64,000 nt of DNA, taken from positions 744,001 to 808,000 of the forward strand of contig JAHBXB010000001.1 of assembly GCA_019636655.1 (NCBI GenBank). Direction: 5' to 3'. The notes beneath the pieces are model-generated. The model ran no database searches. It saw nothing but the letters and a program-made list of their open reading frames with translations, and was not told the origin of the DNA. Origin of the DNA: Phycisphaeraceae bacterium (lineage in GTDB: Bacteria; Planctomycetota; Phycisphaerae; Phycisphaerales; UBA1924). Shown here one piece after another: positions 1-12,176 of the stretch; the stretch's first letter is position 1, and each line of letters starts with the position of its first letter. Position numbers and translations under genes: made by a program.

Positions 1-251
1 CATGCCCACGATCTGTAGAATGACCGTGGCGCCCTGCACACAGGCGGTAGTGGGTATCGGCCCTGCTGGACCGAGGTCGCCACAATATCTCGGACCGGTA
101 TCGCTGGCAAGCCGGCTGTCAAGAATTGATCAAAGCGACCAGTTATCCACCGTTTGGCAGCCTACGACACCCCACAGGCCTGTCGCATCAATCACGGCAG
201 CTGGCTTGCCGTTTGCGTGCCAAATCGTCGATACACTTCGTTCAGCCACGC

Positions 252-611
252 ATGACGCACCCTTGTTCAAACCCGTTTGGAACTCGCCGCGCCGCCCCTG
301 CGCTTGGCGGCCTGACGATGCTGCTGCTTGCCACGCTCGTCGTGGCGCACGCGGCCGCGGGTGTTGACCCCGGATGCCTCGCCCCGGGCACCATGTCGCT
401 GACGGACCGCGTCCCGACGCGGGTGCTTCCGCTCCTGGCCCGCGCCGCGCGGCGGTCCGCCGCGCCGCTCGAAGCGCCGCGCCTGCCCGCTGCCGAAAGG
501 GCCGCCGCAAGCCGGTGGGCGTCGAGCATCCTTCGAACCAAGGCGCCACTCGATCCAGCTCGTTGCAGCGTGCGTGTTGAGCACCTGGACCTCCCCCCCC
601 CGCTGGCGTAA
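252..611 (+). CDS. Possible small secreted protein upstream of secA
   Basis: Not recognised. A 119-residue reading frame starts at an ATG and begins like an export signal: a short stretch with two arginines, a hydrophobic core (LTMLLLATLVVAHA) and small residues around AHAAAG that would suit cleavage. The rest is Arg/Ala/Pro rich with no visible domain, and it ends at a run of prolines. There is no convincing ribosome binding site. In DNA this rich in G and C, long open frames arise by chance on both strands, so the signal-like N-terminus is the only support. It is 190 bases upstream of secA on the same strand and could share its transcript. No gene is recognisable in bases 1-251. Confidence 0.3.
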   Translation: MTHPCSNPFGTRRAAPALGGLTMLLLATLVVAHAAAGVDPGCLAPGTMSLTDRVPTRVLPLLARAARRSAAPLEAPRLPAAERAAASRWASSILRTKAPLDPARCSVRVEHLDLPPPLA

Positions 612-801
612 TCCTGCGTCGGCCCCACGATTGCGGGCCGCCCGTCGCGCCAGCCCTCACCGCGGCCGCTTTAGCGGCTGCATCAAACCATCCAGTGCTC
701 CAGGCGCCGTCTCGTTGAGGTGGCGCATCCTTCGTTCCAGTCGGTTGAAGCCGGCGGCCCGTCTTCGCGGCCACGGCGTGCAGAAAGCGAACTGAATCAC
801 C

Positions 802-5070
<4,269 letters not shown>

Positions 5071-5229
5071 CCGTGGTTCCCCCGGCAGGCTCCGGGGTGC
5101 TGACGAAAGGCGAATCCGGAGGAGACCCGCGGGCGTATCGGATTGGGACAGGCCACGCGCCTCGGTGTATCCTGCCCTGCCGAGGCCCACGACGGTGCAA
5201 CCCTTCCCTGCGCGTCCGGAGAACGACCC

Positions 5230-6111
5230 ATGAAGACTCAGGCTGCTCAGGCAAGACGGAAGCTCGCCGCGTTCACGTTGATCGAGATGCTCGTGGTGCT
5301 GGTGATCATCGGCATCCTCGCGGCCATCACGGTGGCCGTCTCGGCTCATGTGATGGGAACCGGCAAGCAGCGAGCGACGGAGCAGGTACTCCGGGCCCTG
5401 GACCAGATGCTCACCTCCTACCAGGCGGAGAAGGAGGCCAACCCGCCGTCGGAGTTCGTGGACGGCCAGGGAAAGCGCTTTCCCATCATCGACGGCCGCG
5501 CGGTCGTGGCGGCACCGACCGACGCGGCGGAGCCGTCGCTGGCCCTGTTCGCCCTGGCTGTGAGCGACCAGAATCGCGCCGGCGACATCTTCAAGAGCAT
5601 CGATTCGAAGTTTATCGAGCGGGTGCCGTCGATAACGACGGCGTGGGGCCAGCCGCGGGACTCGGGCGGAACGGCGCTGGCGACGGTGATCGTGAAGGAC
5701 GCCTTTGGCCACCCGATCCGGTTTGTCCACCCCAAGTACGACGGCGGCTACGGCGAGTATTACTGGCTCCAGGACGGCGTCCCGACCGGCGAGCCGACCG
5801 CGGCCGACCCCTCGGGCAACCCGCTCTGGACGAACGCGGACAACCCGATCCACCCAAACCGGAACCCTCGGACGATCGATGGCGTGCAGGTTCGGCGCTC
5901 GTACCTTCCCTTCGCGCTCCGTCCGCCCGGCACGCCCGTCAAGGGCTCGGTGGGCGACGCCGATGAGGGCGTCTGCCCGGGGAAGCGCCCGTACTTCTAT
6001 TCGGTGGGCCCCGATGGTGATCCGGGCACCCGCGACGACAACATCTACGTGACGACGCCGACGTTCCCGGAAGAGAACGCCCGCGAGCCCAATACCTCCG
6101 GACGGCACTAG
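5230..6111 (+). CDS. Prepilin-type N-terminal cleavage/methylation protein (pseudopilin-like)
   Basis: Predicted type II secretion or type IV pilus-like pseudopilin of 293 residues. The N-terminus has a basic leader, then AAFTLIEMLVVLVIIGIL, the classical prepilin peptidase site and membrane helix with Glu at mature position +5. Residue -1 is Ala rather than the usual Gly. The soluble part has Trp/Tyr-rich segments typical of planctomycete pseudopilins and no other domain I can name. The ATG at 5230 is preferred over upstream in-frame starts because it gives a short leader and is preceded by GGAGAA about 8 bases upstream. It follows secA by 159 bases. The substrate or pilus it serves cannot be told from the sequence. 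Confidence 0.85.
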   Translation: MKTQAAQARRKLAAFTLIEMLVVLVIIGILAAITVAVSAHVMGTGKQRATEQVLRALDQMLTSYQAEKEANPPSEFVDGQGKRFPIIDGRAVVAAPTDAAEPSLALFALAVSDQNRAGDIFKSIDSKFIERVPSITTAWGQPRDSGGTALATVIVKDAFGHPIRFVHPKYDGGYGEYYWLQDGVPTGEPTAADPSGNPLWTNADNPIHPNRNPRTIDGVQVRRSYLPFALRPPGTPVKGSVGDADEGVCPGKRPYFYSVGPDGDPGTRDDNIYVTTPTFPEENAREPNTSGRH

Positions 6112-6234
6112 GGCCCGTGAGTCAGCAAGCAACGTCCAAGCCGCCCGGAAGACCGGTCGGAGAATTGCCGATAGTCCGTGGTCCGGTGTCGTGGAGCCCT
6201 GCCCGCACGGGGGCTACCATGACCGCACAGATTC

Positions 6235-6308
6235 CGGGGTGTAGCGCAGCTTGGTAGCGCGTCTCGTTCGGGACGAGAAGGTCGAAGGTTCAAATCCTTT
6301 CACCCCGA
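6235..6308 (+). tRNA. tRNA-Pro (anticodon CGG), integration target
   Basis: Complete cloverleaf. Acceptor CGGGGTG pairs with CACCCCG, the anticodon arm TCTCG/CGAGA encloses loop TTCGGGA (anticodon CGG), and the T arm GAAGG/CCTTT has loop TTCAAAT. The discriminator base is A, and CCA is not encoded. A -10-like TACCAT lies at 6215-6220. The last nine bases (TCACCCCGA) are the core shared with the att copies downstream, and a recombinase gene on the other strand ends inside the tRNA. The gene therefore looks regenerated by an integration event. Confidence 0.95.
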
Positions 6309-7780
6309 CTTGTTTCAGAGTAAAGCCCTTCGATGAGCACATCGAAGGGCTTTCTCGTTGAAAACACAGCACTTGCGCCATCCAGGGTGCAGTTCAAACA
6401 GACGATTTCGAGGATTCGCCGCTTCGTGGCGTAATCCGCAGAAACCCACGTGTTTTGCAGTGTTTGCGAGAGTTCAAACACCTTGGCCGCGAGCTCGGCC
6501 GTTTCGTCGTGGGAACGGTCCAGAACGTCCAGTTGCAGCTTGATGGACGCGAGCCGGTCCCGAAGCTCGGTGTGCTTGCGGGCGAAGGTGTCCTGATCCA
6601 CGTCATCGCCGAGCCGGAGGTTCAGGAGTCGGTCCTGCTGGGCCACCAGGAGCGAGGACTGCCGCAGGAGTTCCTCCCGCTGAGCCCGGGCGTCGGATTG
6701 GGCGTCCCGCGTCTGTGACGCGAGGACAGCCCGGAACCAGTCCCGAACGTCGGGATCGTCCACCTTCATACGAGCGAAGAGTTCCAGCACCTGGCGCTCA
6801 ATCTCGGATTCCGGCACCCGCACCCGCGGATGCCCGTCGGTGGTGTACCGGCTGCACCGGTAGTACACGTACCGACGATCGCCGGACTTGGCCCGCTTGA
6901 TGATTTGCTCACCCGTGATGGCGTGGCCGCAGTGCCCGCAGGTCATGAACTCGCTGGCGAAGGTCATCTGGTGGGCGTGGTAGACATGCCCGCCGAGGAG
7001 GGCTTGCACTCGATCCCAGGTTGAGCGTTCGGCCAGTGGCGTCTGCTTGCCCGGATACCACTGTCCCTTGAACGGGATTTCTCCGATGTACGCCCGATCG
7101 GTGAGAATCGCGTGCAGCTTGCTGCGGGTGAACTTCGGAGCCTCCGGCCGGTACGTCAAGCCCTCCGCATGGAGCCGGTCACGAAGGGCGTCAAGGGTCA
7201 GTGGCTCATAGGCGTAAAGGTGGAAGATCCGTTTGACGTTCTCGGCTGCCGCCGGATCAACTTCGGTGACGCACCGACCATCCCTGCGGACGTTGCGGTA
7301 GCCATAGGGAGCCTTGCCGACGAACCAACCCTCCTGAACCCGACGAGCGAGGCCTTCGCGGACATCGACTGACTGTTGCTCGGTGTAGAAGCTCGCCATG
7401 TTGGCGAGTGTCCGCCGCATCATGCGGCCGGCGGGGTTGTTCTCTGTCGGCTGCGAGACGGAGATGAACCTGACGTCGTACTCCGATTCCAGACGTTCCA
7501 GTTCAACCATGTCGTAGAGGTTGCGGACCGCACGGTCCACCTTATAGAAGAGCAGCCCGTCCAGCTCTTCTGCATGCTTCTTCGCATAGGCAATTAGCTC
7601 GCGGAATGTTGTTCGCTCGTCTGCCTTTGACGCAGTTTCCGCGACCCGAAACAAGCGAACGATTTCGCCGCCAGCGGATGCGGCATATCGACGGAGAGCA
7701 TCCTCCTGCACGGCAAGCGAGAAGCCTTCGCGTTCCTGTTCCCGGCTGCTGACACGTGCCAAGGCGACGAAGCGTTTCAT
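6290..7780 (-). CDS. Large serine recombinase (integrase of the tRNA-Pro element)
   Basis: Site-specific recombinase of 496 residues that would integrate and excise the element. An N-terminal resolvase-type catalytic domain (about 1-150) starts MKRFVALARVSS, with the nucleophile Ser about residue 11. A recombinase domain follows (VREGLARRVQEGWFVGKAPYGYR), then a zinc-ribbon-like segment (MTCGHCGH ... YYRCSRY) and a coiled-coil-like region with a DNA-facing tail. The start at 7780 gives the standard N-terminus; upstream codons are Arg/Ser-rich and not protein-like. The stop and final residues SRGERI lie within tRNA-Pro. Downstream att copies encode SRGD/NRGD-TPIELFLE in the same frame, so the protein probably has a different, longer C-terminus when the element is circular. 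It follows the small gene at 7785 by four bases. Confidence 0.93.
   Translation of the reverse strand: MKRFVALARVSSREQEREGFSLAVQEDALRRYAASAGGEIVRLFRVAETASKADERTTFRELIAYAKKHAEELDGLLFYKVDRAVRNLYDMVELERLESEYDVRFISVSQPTENNPAGRMMRRTLANMASFYTEQQSVDVREGLARRVQEGWFVGKAPYGYRNVRRDGRCVTEVDPAAAENVKRIFHLYAYEPLTLDALRDRLHAEGLTYRPEAPKFTRSKLHAILTDRAYIGEIPFKGQWYPGKQTPLAERSTWDRVQALLGGHVYHAHQMTFASEFMTCGHCGHAITGEQIIKRAKSGDRRYVYYRCSRYTTDGHPRVRVPESEIERQVLELFARMKVDDPDVRDWFRAVLASQTRDAQSDARAQREELLRQSSLLVAQQDRLLNLRLGDDVDQDTFARKHTELRDRLASIKLQLDVLDRSHDETAELAAKVFELSQTLQNTWVSADYATKRRILEIVCLNCTLDGASAVFSTRKPFDVLIEGLYSETSRGERI
6300..6308 (+). other. attL core at the tRNA-Pro 3' end
   Basis: TCACCCCGA is the tRNA 3' end including the discriminator base. 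The same nine bases occur at 38997-39005, 39686-39694 and 44217-44225, and with one change at 46280-46288 and 50120-50128. On the minus strand it encodes the last residues of the recombinase, so it is read here as the crossover region of attL. Confidence 0.7.
6322..6358 (+). terminator. Hairpin downstream of tRNA-Pro, probable terminator inside recombinase codons
   Basis: A perfect 13-bp inverted repeat (AAAGCCCTTCGAT / ATCGAAGGGCTTT, six-base loop) followed by CTCGTT begins 14 bases after the tRNA. It is well placed to end or trim the tRNA transcript. The same bases on the other strand encode KPFDVLIEGL near the recombinase C-terminus. A related hairpin at 39709-39738 keeps its pairing although bases differ. 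The trailing U tract is short, so termination strength is uncertain. Confidence 0.6.
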
Positions 7781-7784
7781 GGCG

Positions 7785-8000
7785 TCACTCCCGCTTGAGA
7801 AGCTCGAACAACCGTCCTGCCGTCTGGACAATTGTAATCGCTTCTTCGACGGAAAGGGGCTTTCCGTAGCGGGGTTCCCACACTTTTCGCGTGAGGAGCA
7901 CGAGCTCCGGCGTGATCCACTCGGGCGTACCGACAGGAAGCGACGCCGGGGCATCACGCCGCGCAACCAGTTCGTCAAGATGGAGCGTCCGTCTCGCCAT
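7785..8000 (-). CDS. Small protein coupled to the serine recombinase
   Basis: Conserved-looking 71-residue protein of unknown activity whose stop codon is four bases before the recombinase start, so the two are almost certainly co-transcribed and translationally coupled. The central motif TPEWITPELVLLTRKVWEP followed by PLSVEEAITIVQTAGRLFELL is helical. It resembles small proteins I recall beside serine recombinases in planctomycetes and other phyla; that recollection is unverified. No catalytic motif, signal peptide or membrane segment is present. A recombination directionality factor or recombinase accessory role is inferred from position only. The start codon is the first of the frame. Confidence 0.75.
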   Translation of the reverse strand: MARRTLHLDELVARRDAPASLPVGTPEWITPELVLLTRKVWEPRYGKPLSVEEAITIVQTAGRLFELLKRE

Positions 8001-8031
8001 GTGCTTGCCGGTTAGTCAGCGCCAACTCACT

Positions 8032-8733
8032 TCATGCAGCAGTCGCGGCGAATTTCGCCTTCTCACGCCTGTATGCCTCTGTCACCTGTTGGAACTTTCG
8101 GGATGCGGCTTCAACATCCGGCGGTGAAGCACCGGCGAGCCGATCGGGATGGAATCGCAGGCACGCCGCGCGGTACGCGGCCTGTACATCCTCCATCGAA
8201 GCGCCAGGCGATAAGCCGAGCAATTTCAGATCGTCAAACGATGCGTCTCCACCATCGGTCGTCGAAGGAATTGGTTCTGGCTGTTGCTCCGCCGCCACTG
8301 CTCGCATCCACGCTGCGATGCTGTCGCATTCGTCCGCCGCGCACTCGCAGAACGTATTCATGGCAGACGGTGAATAGGTCACGCACGAGACGGGCTCGAT
8401 CCGGAACTGGATGAACGTGCTGCGGCCGTCATCGCCGAAGCCCGCGACGGCCAGTGCCGGAATCTCTCGCCACGACAGCGGGCGCTGTGCAGGGACTTGC
8501 AGAACACTCGTGTCGCCTCGAAGGAATACGTCCATGATTTCGTCCGATGCTTTCAGCACGAACCCGCGCTCCGCCATGTTCTGGCGGAAAAGGCGACGGG
8601 TCGTCGGGCCGGGCACGGGGACGCTCAGAATCCGGGTCAATCGCAGTCGGACTTTCATGGTCTCGGTCTTTTTCAGCCAGCGGTGAAAATAGATCGCGGC
8701 AGCAATGAAGCCGACAAGGGCAAGCAGGTACAT
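8032..8733 (-). CDS. Membrane-anchored protein with C-terminal J domain
   Basis: 233 residues. The N-terminus (MYLLALVGFIAAAIYFHRWL) is one membrane helix. The middle has no recognised fold. Residues from about 168 to the end form a DnaJ-like domain (LGLSPGASMEDVQAAYRAA, then LRFHPDR with the invariant His-Pro-Asp), so the protein should stimulate a DnaK-type ATPase at the membrane. It leads a minus-strand series toward the recombinase and probably belongs to the element's transfer or maintenance set because it is flanked by coupling-protein and recombinase genes. A J domain at the C-terminus behind a membrane anchor is unlike the general chaperone DnaJ. Target unknown. Confidence 0.8.
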   Translation of the reverse strand: MYLLALVGFIAAAIYFHRWLKKTETMKVRLRLTRILSVPVPGPTTRRLFRQNMAERGFVLKASDEIMDVFLRGDTSVLQVPAQRPLSWREIPALAVAGFGDDGRSTFIQFRIEPVSCVTYSPSAMNTFCECAADECDSIAAWMRAVAAEQQPEPIPSTTDGGDASFDDLKLLGLSPGASMEDVQAAYRAACLRFHPDRLAGASPPDVEAASRKFQQVTEAYRREKAKFAATAA

Positions 8734-8760
8734 GGTGATCTCCTGGTACTCAAGTGACGC

Positions 8761-9054
8761 TCAATCCCTTTCGAGTTCCTGTTGTGGAGGCTGCGGCTCG
8801 CGCGACTCGACATCGCGCTCCGCCTGCTGCAATCGCTCACCGAGGATCGACGGCCGTTCGTCCGGATCGCGCGCCGCCTTTTCCTTGTCTTCCATGACTT
8901 CGCCCGGCGTCCGGGTGCCATAGATGCCATACTGCGGAGGCTGCGCGACGTTGGATGAGGGGTACATGGCGGCCCGCAGTTCCGCGAGGCCTTGCCTTGC
9001 CATAGCCGCCGCATGACCAGCACCGATCTTGGGAGTGGATTTCTCTTGCTTCAT
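8761..9054 (-). CDS. Hypothetical protein of the mobile element
   Basis: 97 residues, unrecognised. The N-terminus is Lys/Ala-rich and helical (KIGAGHAAAMARQGLAELRAAM), the middle contains a Pro/Gly/Tyr stretch (PPQYGIYGTRTPGEV), and the C-terminal third is strongly charged and may form a coiled coil (DERPSILGERLQQAERDVE). No signal peptide or membrane segment. A good Shine-Dalgarno (AAAGGAG) precedes the ATG. It lies 22 bases from the next gene on either side in a run of element genes on one strand, which supports a real gene. No function is proposed. Confidence 0.7.
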   Translation of the reverse strand: MKQEKSTPKIGAGHAAAMARQGLAELRAAMYPSSNVAQPPQYGIYGTRTPGEVMEDKEKAARDPDERPSILGERLQQAERDVESREPQPPQQELERD

Positions 9055-9076
9055 GACTGTCTCCTTTCAGGTTTGA

Positions 9077-9667
9077 TTACTCACCGCGCAGGTCGCGGAA
9101 TCGGTCCGACGCACCACGCTGTTCGATGAAGGCATCGTGCATGTCTAATGCCCGCTTCCGCTCGTATCCGAGCGTCAGGTTGGTTGAGACAAGAAGGCCG
9201 AGGCTTGCGAGGATCAGGTAGCAGCCGAGCGTCTGGCTCAGACCCAGCGCAAGAGCGCCGACCAGGAACGTGAGCAGCGGCTCCACGATCCCTTTGACCT
9301 TCTCTTCGGGCATTCGCCGAAACACCCGCATCAACCTTGGCGTGCCGGTGTACAGCGTGTGCGGCTGCGATCCGCCCCGCTTGCGGCGTAGATGCACGCG
9401 AGCGCGAACACAGATGCACATGAAGAGGAAGCACGCCAAGAAGAACAGCAGCGGCTCGGCGCTCTGGCCTTCGCAGCAGATCGGGAAAAAGAGCATCAGC
9501 AGCACCGCGGCGCCGGCTTGAAGTCCGATGTACCGCTCGCCGAACGATTCCAGTCGGTGAAGGAATACCTCCACCGACAGTGCCAATGCCCGGCACAGGA
9601 ACACGAAGATGCTGACGCCGTTCTGAAACTCCATCTTGCGGCTGCCGGGAAGAGGTTGCTGGTGCAT
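9077..9667 (-). CDS. Multi-pass membrane protein of the mobile element
   Basis: 196 residues with about four hydrophobic helices in two hairpins: VSIFVFLCRALALSV / GAAVLLMLFFPICC / LLFFLACFLFMCICV in the first half and LLTFLVGALALGL / CYLILASLGLLV in the second. A basic loop (HLRRKRGG ... RLMRVFRRMPEEK) lies between them and the tail is charged. Its place just downstream of the coupling protein suggests a membrane partner in transfer, since coupling proteins of this short type lack their own anchor. The family is not recognised. A Shine-Dalgarno-like AAGGAGA precedes the ATG. Confidence 0.75.
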   Translation of the reverse strand: MHQQPLPGSRKMEFQNGVSIFVFLCRALALSVEVFLHRLESFGERYIGLQAGAAVLLMLFFPICCEGQSAEPLLFFLACFLFMCICVRARVHLRRKRGGSQPHTLYTGTPRLMRVFRRMPEEKVKGIVEPLLTFLVGALALGLSQTLGCYLILASLGLLVSTNLTLGYERKRALDMHDAFIEQRGASDRFRDLRGE

Positions 9668-9737
9668 GTACGTCTCCTTGGGCGCGCAGTGATCGCGCCC
9701 GGTTTGTTCGTGCCGTCAATCCGCCATCCACTTGTCT

Positions 9738-11246
9738 TCAGGCTTTCTGCCTGAACGTCACGGGGAGCCAAGTGCGCCCCGAGCCTTCAAACACTCTTCC
9801 GTTCTGAAAGACGATCGCATCGACGACACCGCGATTGGCCGTGCCGCCAGTGCGAAGCCGTGTGAACTCCCTTGGTTGAACTTCGTACTCCCATGTTTCC
9901 GAGAAGCCGCCGCTGGTACTGCCCGATGCACCGAGCCACGAGAGGCCCAGCACGGCATTTGCCTGCTCTTCCGATGAATAGCTGCTGCTGCCGTTGGCCA
10001 GGCACTGCCGCGACCGCCCGATGAGGCCGGAGGCCCATTCGTTGGTTACGGGATCGCCGTTGGCGTGCAGAATCTTGGTGTTGAGATTGGCCAGAAGCGA
10101 ATCGGTTTCGGCCCGTGCCTTTTCTCCACCGCCCAGAGCCGCGATGAAGTTGCTGTAGTTCTGTGAGAGCAGGACCGTTGCCACGCGGGCAGCACGGCAA
10201 GTGGTCTGGAACTGCATGTCGTATGAGGTGACGAAGTGCTGTGCCTCGTCGGTCCACAGAAACGCCGGACGCGGGCTCTGCCTCACGTCGCGCCGCTCGA
10301 TGTCGCGCTGCACAGCGTATTTCCAGAGGACCTGCGCGAACTGGCCGACCTCGGCGTACTCCTTCACGGGCAGGTCGATCACGATCACCTTCCCGTGCGG
10401 GATCGCAGCAGGCGTGATGTTTGTCTCCGTGCAGAAGAGTTCACGCAGCAGGCCCCGATTCAGAACATCGACCATCGATGTGAACGTGGACACGATGACG
10501 CTGCGCGTCTTGTCGCTCAAGGCGGGGAACTCCTGCATGAAATAGTCGGCGACGATCTCGAAGTCTGTTTGCTGGCGAGATCCCTTGCCACGCCTATCTG
10601 CATCCGCCAAGCACTGGAAGCAGAACGAGGACTTTTTCCATTCTTCTGAGGCAAGCTGCTCGCGTGATGTGGGAGCCGACACCACCAGCCGGTACAGATC
10701 GGGAATGGTGACTCTGCCTTTCGCGAACACCAGCAGATCGACGAGATTGCGGCAGAGTTGACGGTTCGCTCGCTTCCAGTAGCCAGAGTCTTCACGGCCA
10801 TCCCCACCAGCGGCCGTGCTTCGCTCAGCCACTTCAAGCACGGTCGAGAGCAGATTGACGATGTTCTCAGTCAAACCAGCGCCGCCACCGTCACGCTTGA
10901 GTTCGTGATCCAGGAAGGAAAACCGCCAGGGAGACGACGGCCCGAAGACGATCAGGTCATCATGGCGTCCGGCTTCGCGGCAATATGTCTCCCAGAGTGC
11001 CCGTTCATCGGGCTTGGCGGTGAGTACAAGCCCACCGAAACCAGCGCGGAGCATCGCCAGGGCCAGCGTACGTCCGCTGCCGGATGACTTGCCTGATCCC
11101 GTAGCTCCGAGTATGAGCGTTCCTTCCACCGCGTCTCGCAGTGTCCAGAGATCGTGGTCGTTCCAGTGGAGCAGAGGTGACCCGAGATCCCATGAAGGTG
11201 CAGGCGCGGAGGATTTGCGGAATAGGCCAAACATCGGTGCCTCCAA
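9738..11246 (-). CDS. VirD4/TraD-like type IV coupling ATPase
   Basis: 502 residues. Hexameric ATPase family that hands relaxase-DNA complexes to a type IV secretion channel. Walker A is GATGSGKSSGSG near residue 50 and Walker B is AFLWTDEAQHFV near 320. The VLSQNYSNF and ILHANGDPVTNEW segments suit the TraD/VirD4 C-terminal half of the ATPase core. There is no N-terminal membrane anchor, unlike classic VirD4. The neighbouring multi-pass protein at 9077 may supply it. It is four bases downstream of a 28-residue membrane peptide and follows parB. No VirB ATPases or pore proteins are in the window. A second start four codons in (MFGLF) is equally possible. Confidence 0.88.
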   Translation of the reverse strand: MEAPMFGLFRKSSAPAPSWDLGSPLLHWNDHDLWTLRDAVEGTLILGATGSGKSSGSGRTLALAMLRAGFGGLVLTAKPDERALWETYCREAGRHDDLIVFGPSSPWRFSFLDHELKRDGGGAGLTENIVNLLSTVLEVAERSTAAGGDGREDSGYWKRANRQLCRNLVDLLVFAKGRVTIPDLYRLVVSAPTSREQLASEEWKKSSFCFQCLADADRRGKGSRQQTDFEIVADYFMQEFPALSDKTRSVIVSTFTSMVDVLNRGLLRELFCTETNITPAAIPHGKVIVIDLPVKEYAEVGQFAQVLWKYAVQRDIERRDVRQSPRPAFLWTDEAQHFVTSYDMQFQTTCRAARVATVLLSQNYSNFIAALGGGEKARAETDSLLANLNTKILHANGDPVTNEWASGLIGRSRQCLANGSSSYSSEEQANAVLGLSWLGASGSTSGGFSETWEYEVQPREFTRLRTGGTANRGVVDAIVFQNGRVFEGSGRTWLPVTFRQKA

Positions 11247-11249
11247 AGA

Positions 11250-11336
11250 TCAGTGACCCTGTTTGCGCTTCGCGTCCTGTCCCGCCTTCCAGGCGAGCGC
11301 GATGAGGAAGAGAATGAACACGCGAACGAGTTCCAT
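11250..11336 (-). CDS. 28-residue single-helix membrane peptide
   Basis: Very short gene with strong local support. The ATG is preceded by AGGAGA at five bases, one of the best ribosome binding sites here. The product is MELVRVFILFLIALAWKAG followed by the charged tail QDAKRKQGH, a textbook single membrane helix with a positively charged end. The stop is four bases before the coupling-protein start, so the two should be translated together. A role as regulator or anchor of the coupling ATPase is inference. Confidence 0.6.
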   Translation of the reverse strand: MELVRVFILFLIALAWKAGQDAKRKQGH

Positions 11337-11345
11337 GCCTGTCTC

Positions 11346-12176
11346 CTACTTGCGCTTTGAAGAGACCAGTGCTACTGCATCGCTCATCGCTGTTCCGTCG
11401 GCACTGACAGCCCGCAGGCGCTCGACGAGATCGGTGAGCCAGTTCACCACCGCATCGATCGAGAGCGTCGGCGCGGACACGATGACAGAGCGTCCTTCAC
11501 CGAGAGGAATCACAACTCGCTCACGCGGTGAAGCCGTTCGCCGACGGGGCATGTGGCCGCCCTTGGCCTGGCTTGCTGATCGAACTTTGGCGACCACCGC
11601 TTCTCGCGACAGATGACCGTTCACGGCCTCAGCGGTAAGCCGCTCACGTTCAGTCGAATCGGCGACCTTTGCGACTTCGTACGCGGTACTCATCGCGAGC
11701 CTGCCGGCAGTGAGATGTTCCTTTACGTCGGGCGGAAGGACGAGGAGAGCGAGGAGTTTGGAGATACTTGCCGGCGACAGGCCGAGCTTCACCGCGACTT
11801 GGGCCGCCGTCCATCCGGTTTCAGTCATCAGCCGATTGATCGAGGTCGCCCGTTCGATCGGGCTGAGGCCGACTCTCTGAGCGTCGATCACGAGTTGACG
11901 GTGAGTGACATCCGCTTCGGTCAAAGATTGCTCCTCGACGATGATCGGGACGGTGGTTAGACCGGCAAGCTTCGCAGCCCGCAACCGCCGTTCGCCGTCT
12001 AGAACTACGAGCAGGTCTCCGTCACGACGTACCAGGAGCGGTTGATGAATGCCGCCGGACTCCGCGATGCTGCGAGCAAGCCCCGTGATCTCTTGGTCCG
12101 AGTAGCCGGAGGACTGCCGTACCTGCGGGCGGCAGACGAGAGCGTCAACCGGCGCATGGGACAGTGTCGTGTTCAC
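11346..12176 (-). CDS. parB: ParB/Spo0J-like partition protein
   Basis: 276 residues. The N-terminal ParB nuclease-like/CTPase domain contains SIAESGGIHQPLLVRR and the diagnostic DGERRLRAAKLAG. A central helix-turn-helix follows (WTAAQVAVKLGLSPASISKLLAL), with a short basic linker and a C-terminal dimerisation-like segment. Known ParBs bind parS sequences and work with a ParA ATPase to segregate replicons. Here the ParA gene is 9 kb away at 21240, so this protein may act on a different site or as a regulator. The start codon overlaps the stop of the YkvA gene by four bases (ATGA), indicating one operon reading toward the recombinase. Confidence 0.88.
   Translation of the reverse strand: MNTTLSHAPVDALVCRPQVRQSSGYSDQEITGLARSIAESGGIHQPLLVRRDGDLLVVLDGERRLRAAKLAGLTTVPIIVEEQSLTEADVTHRQLVIDAQRVGLSPIERATSINRLMTETGWTAAQVAVKLGLSPASISKLLALLVLPPDVKEHLTAGRLAMSTAYEVAKVADSTERERLTAEAVNGHLSREAVVAKVRSASQAKGGHMPRRRTASPRERVVIPLGEGRSVIVSAPTLSIDAVVNWLTDLVERLRAVSADGTAMSDAVALVSSKRK

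Noticed and set aside
140-149. Single DnaA-box-like GTTATCCACC upstream of secA
   Set aside because: One imperfect box without a cluster or dnaA/dnaN neighbours is expected by chance.
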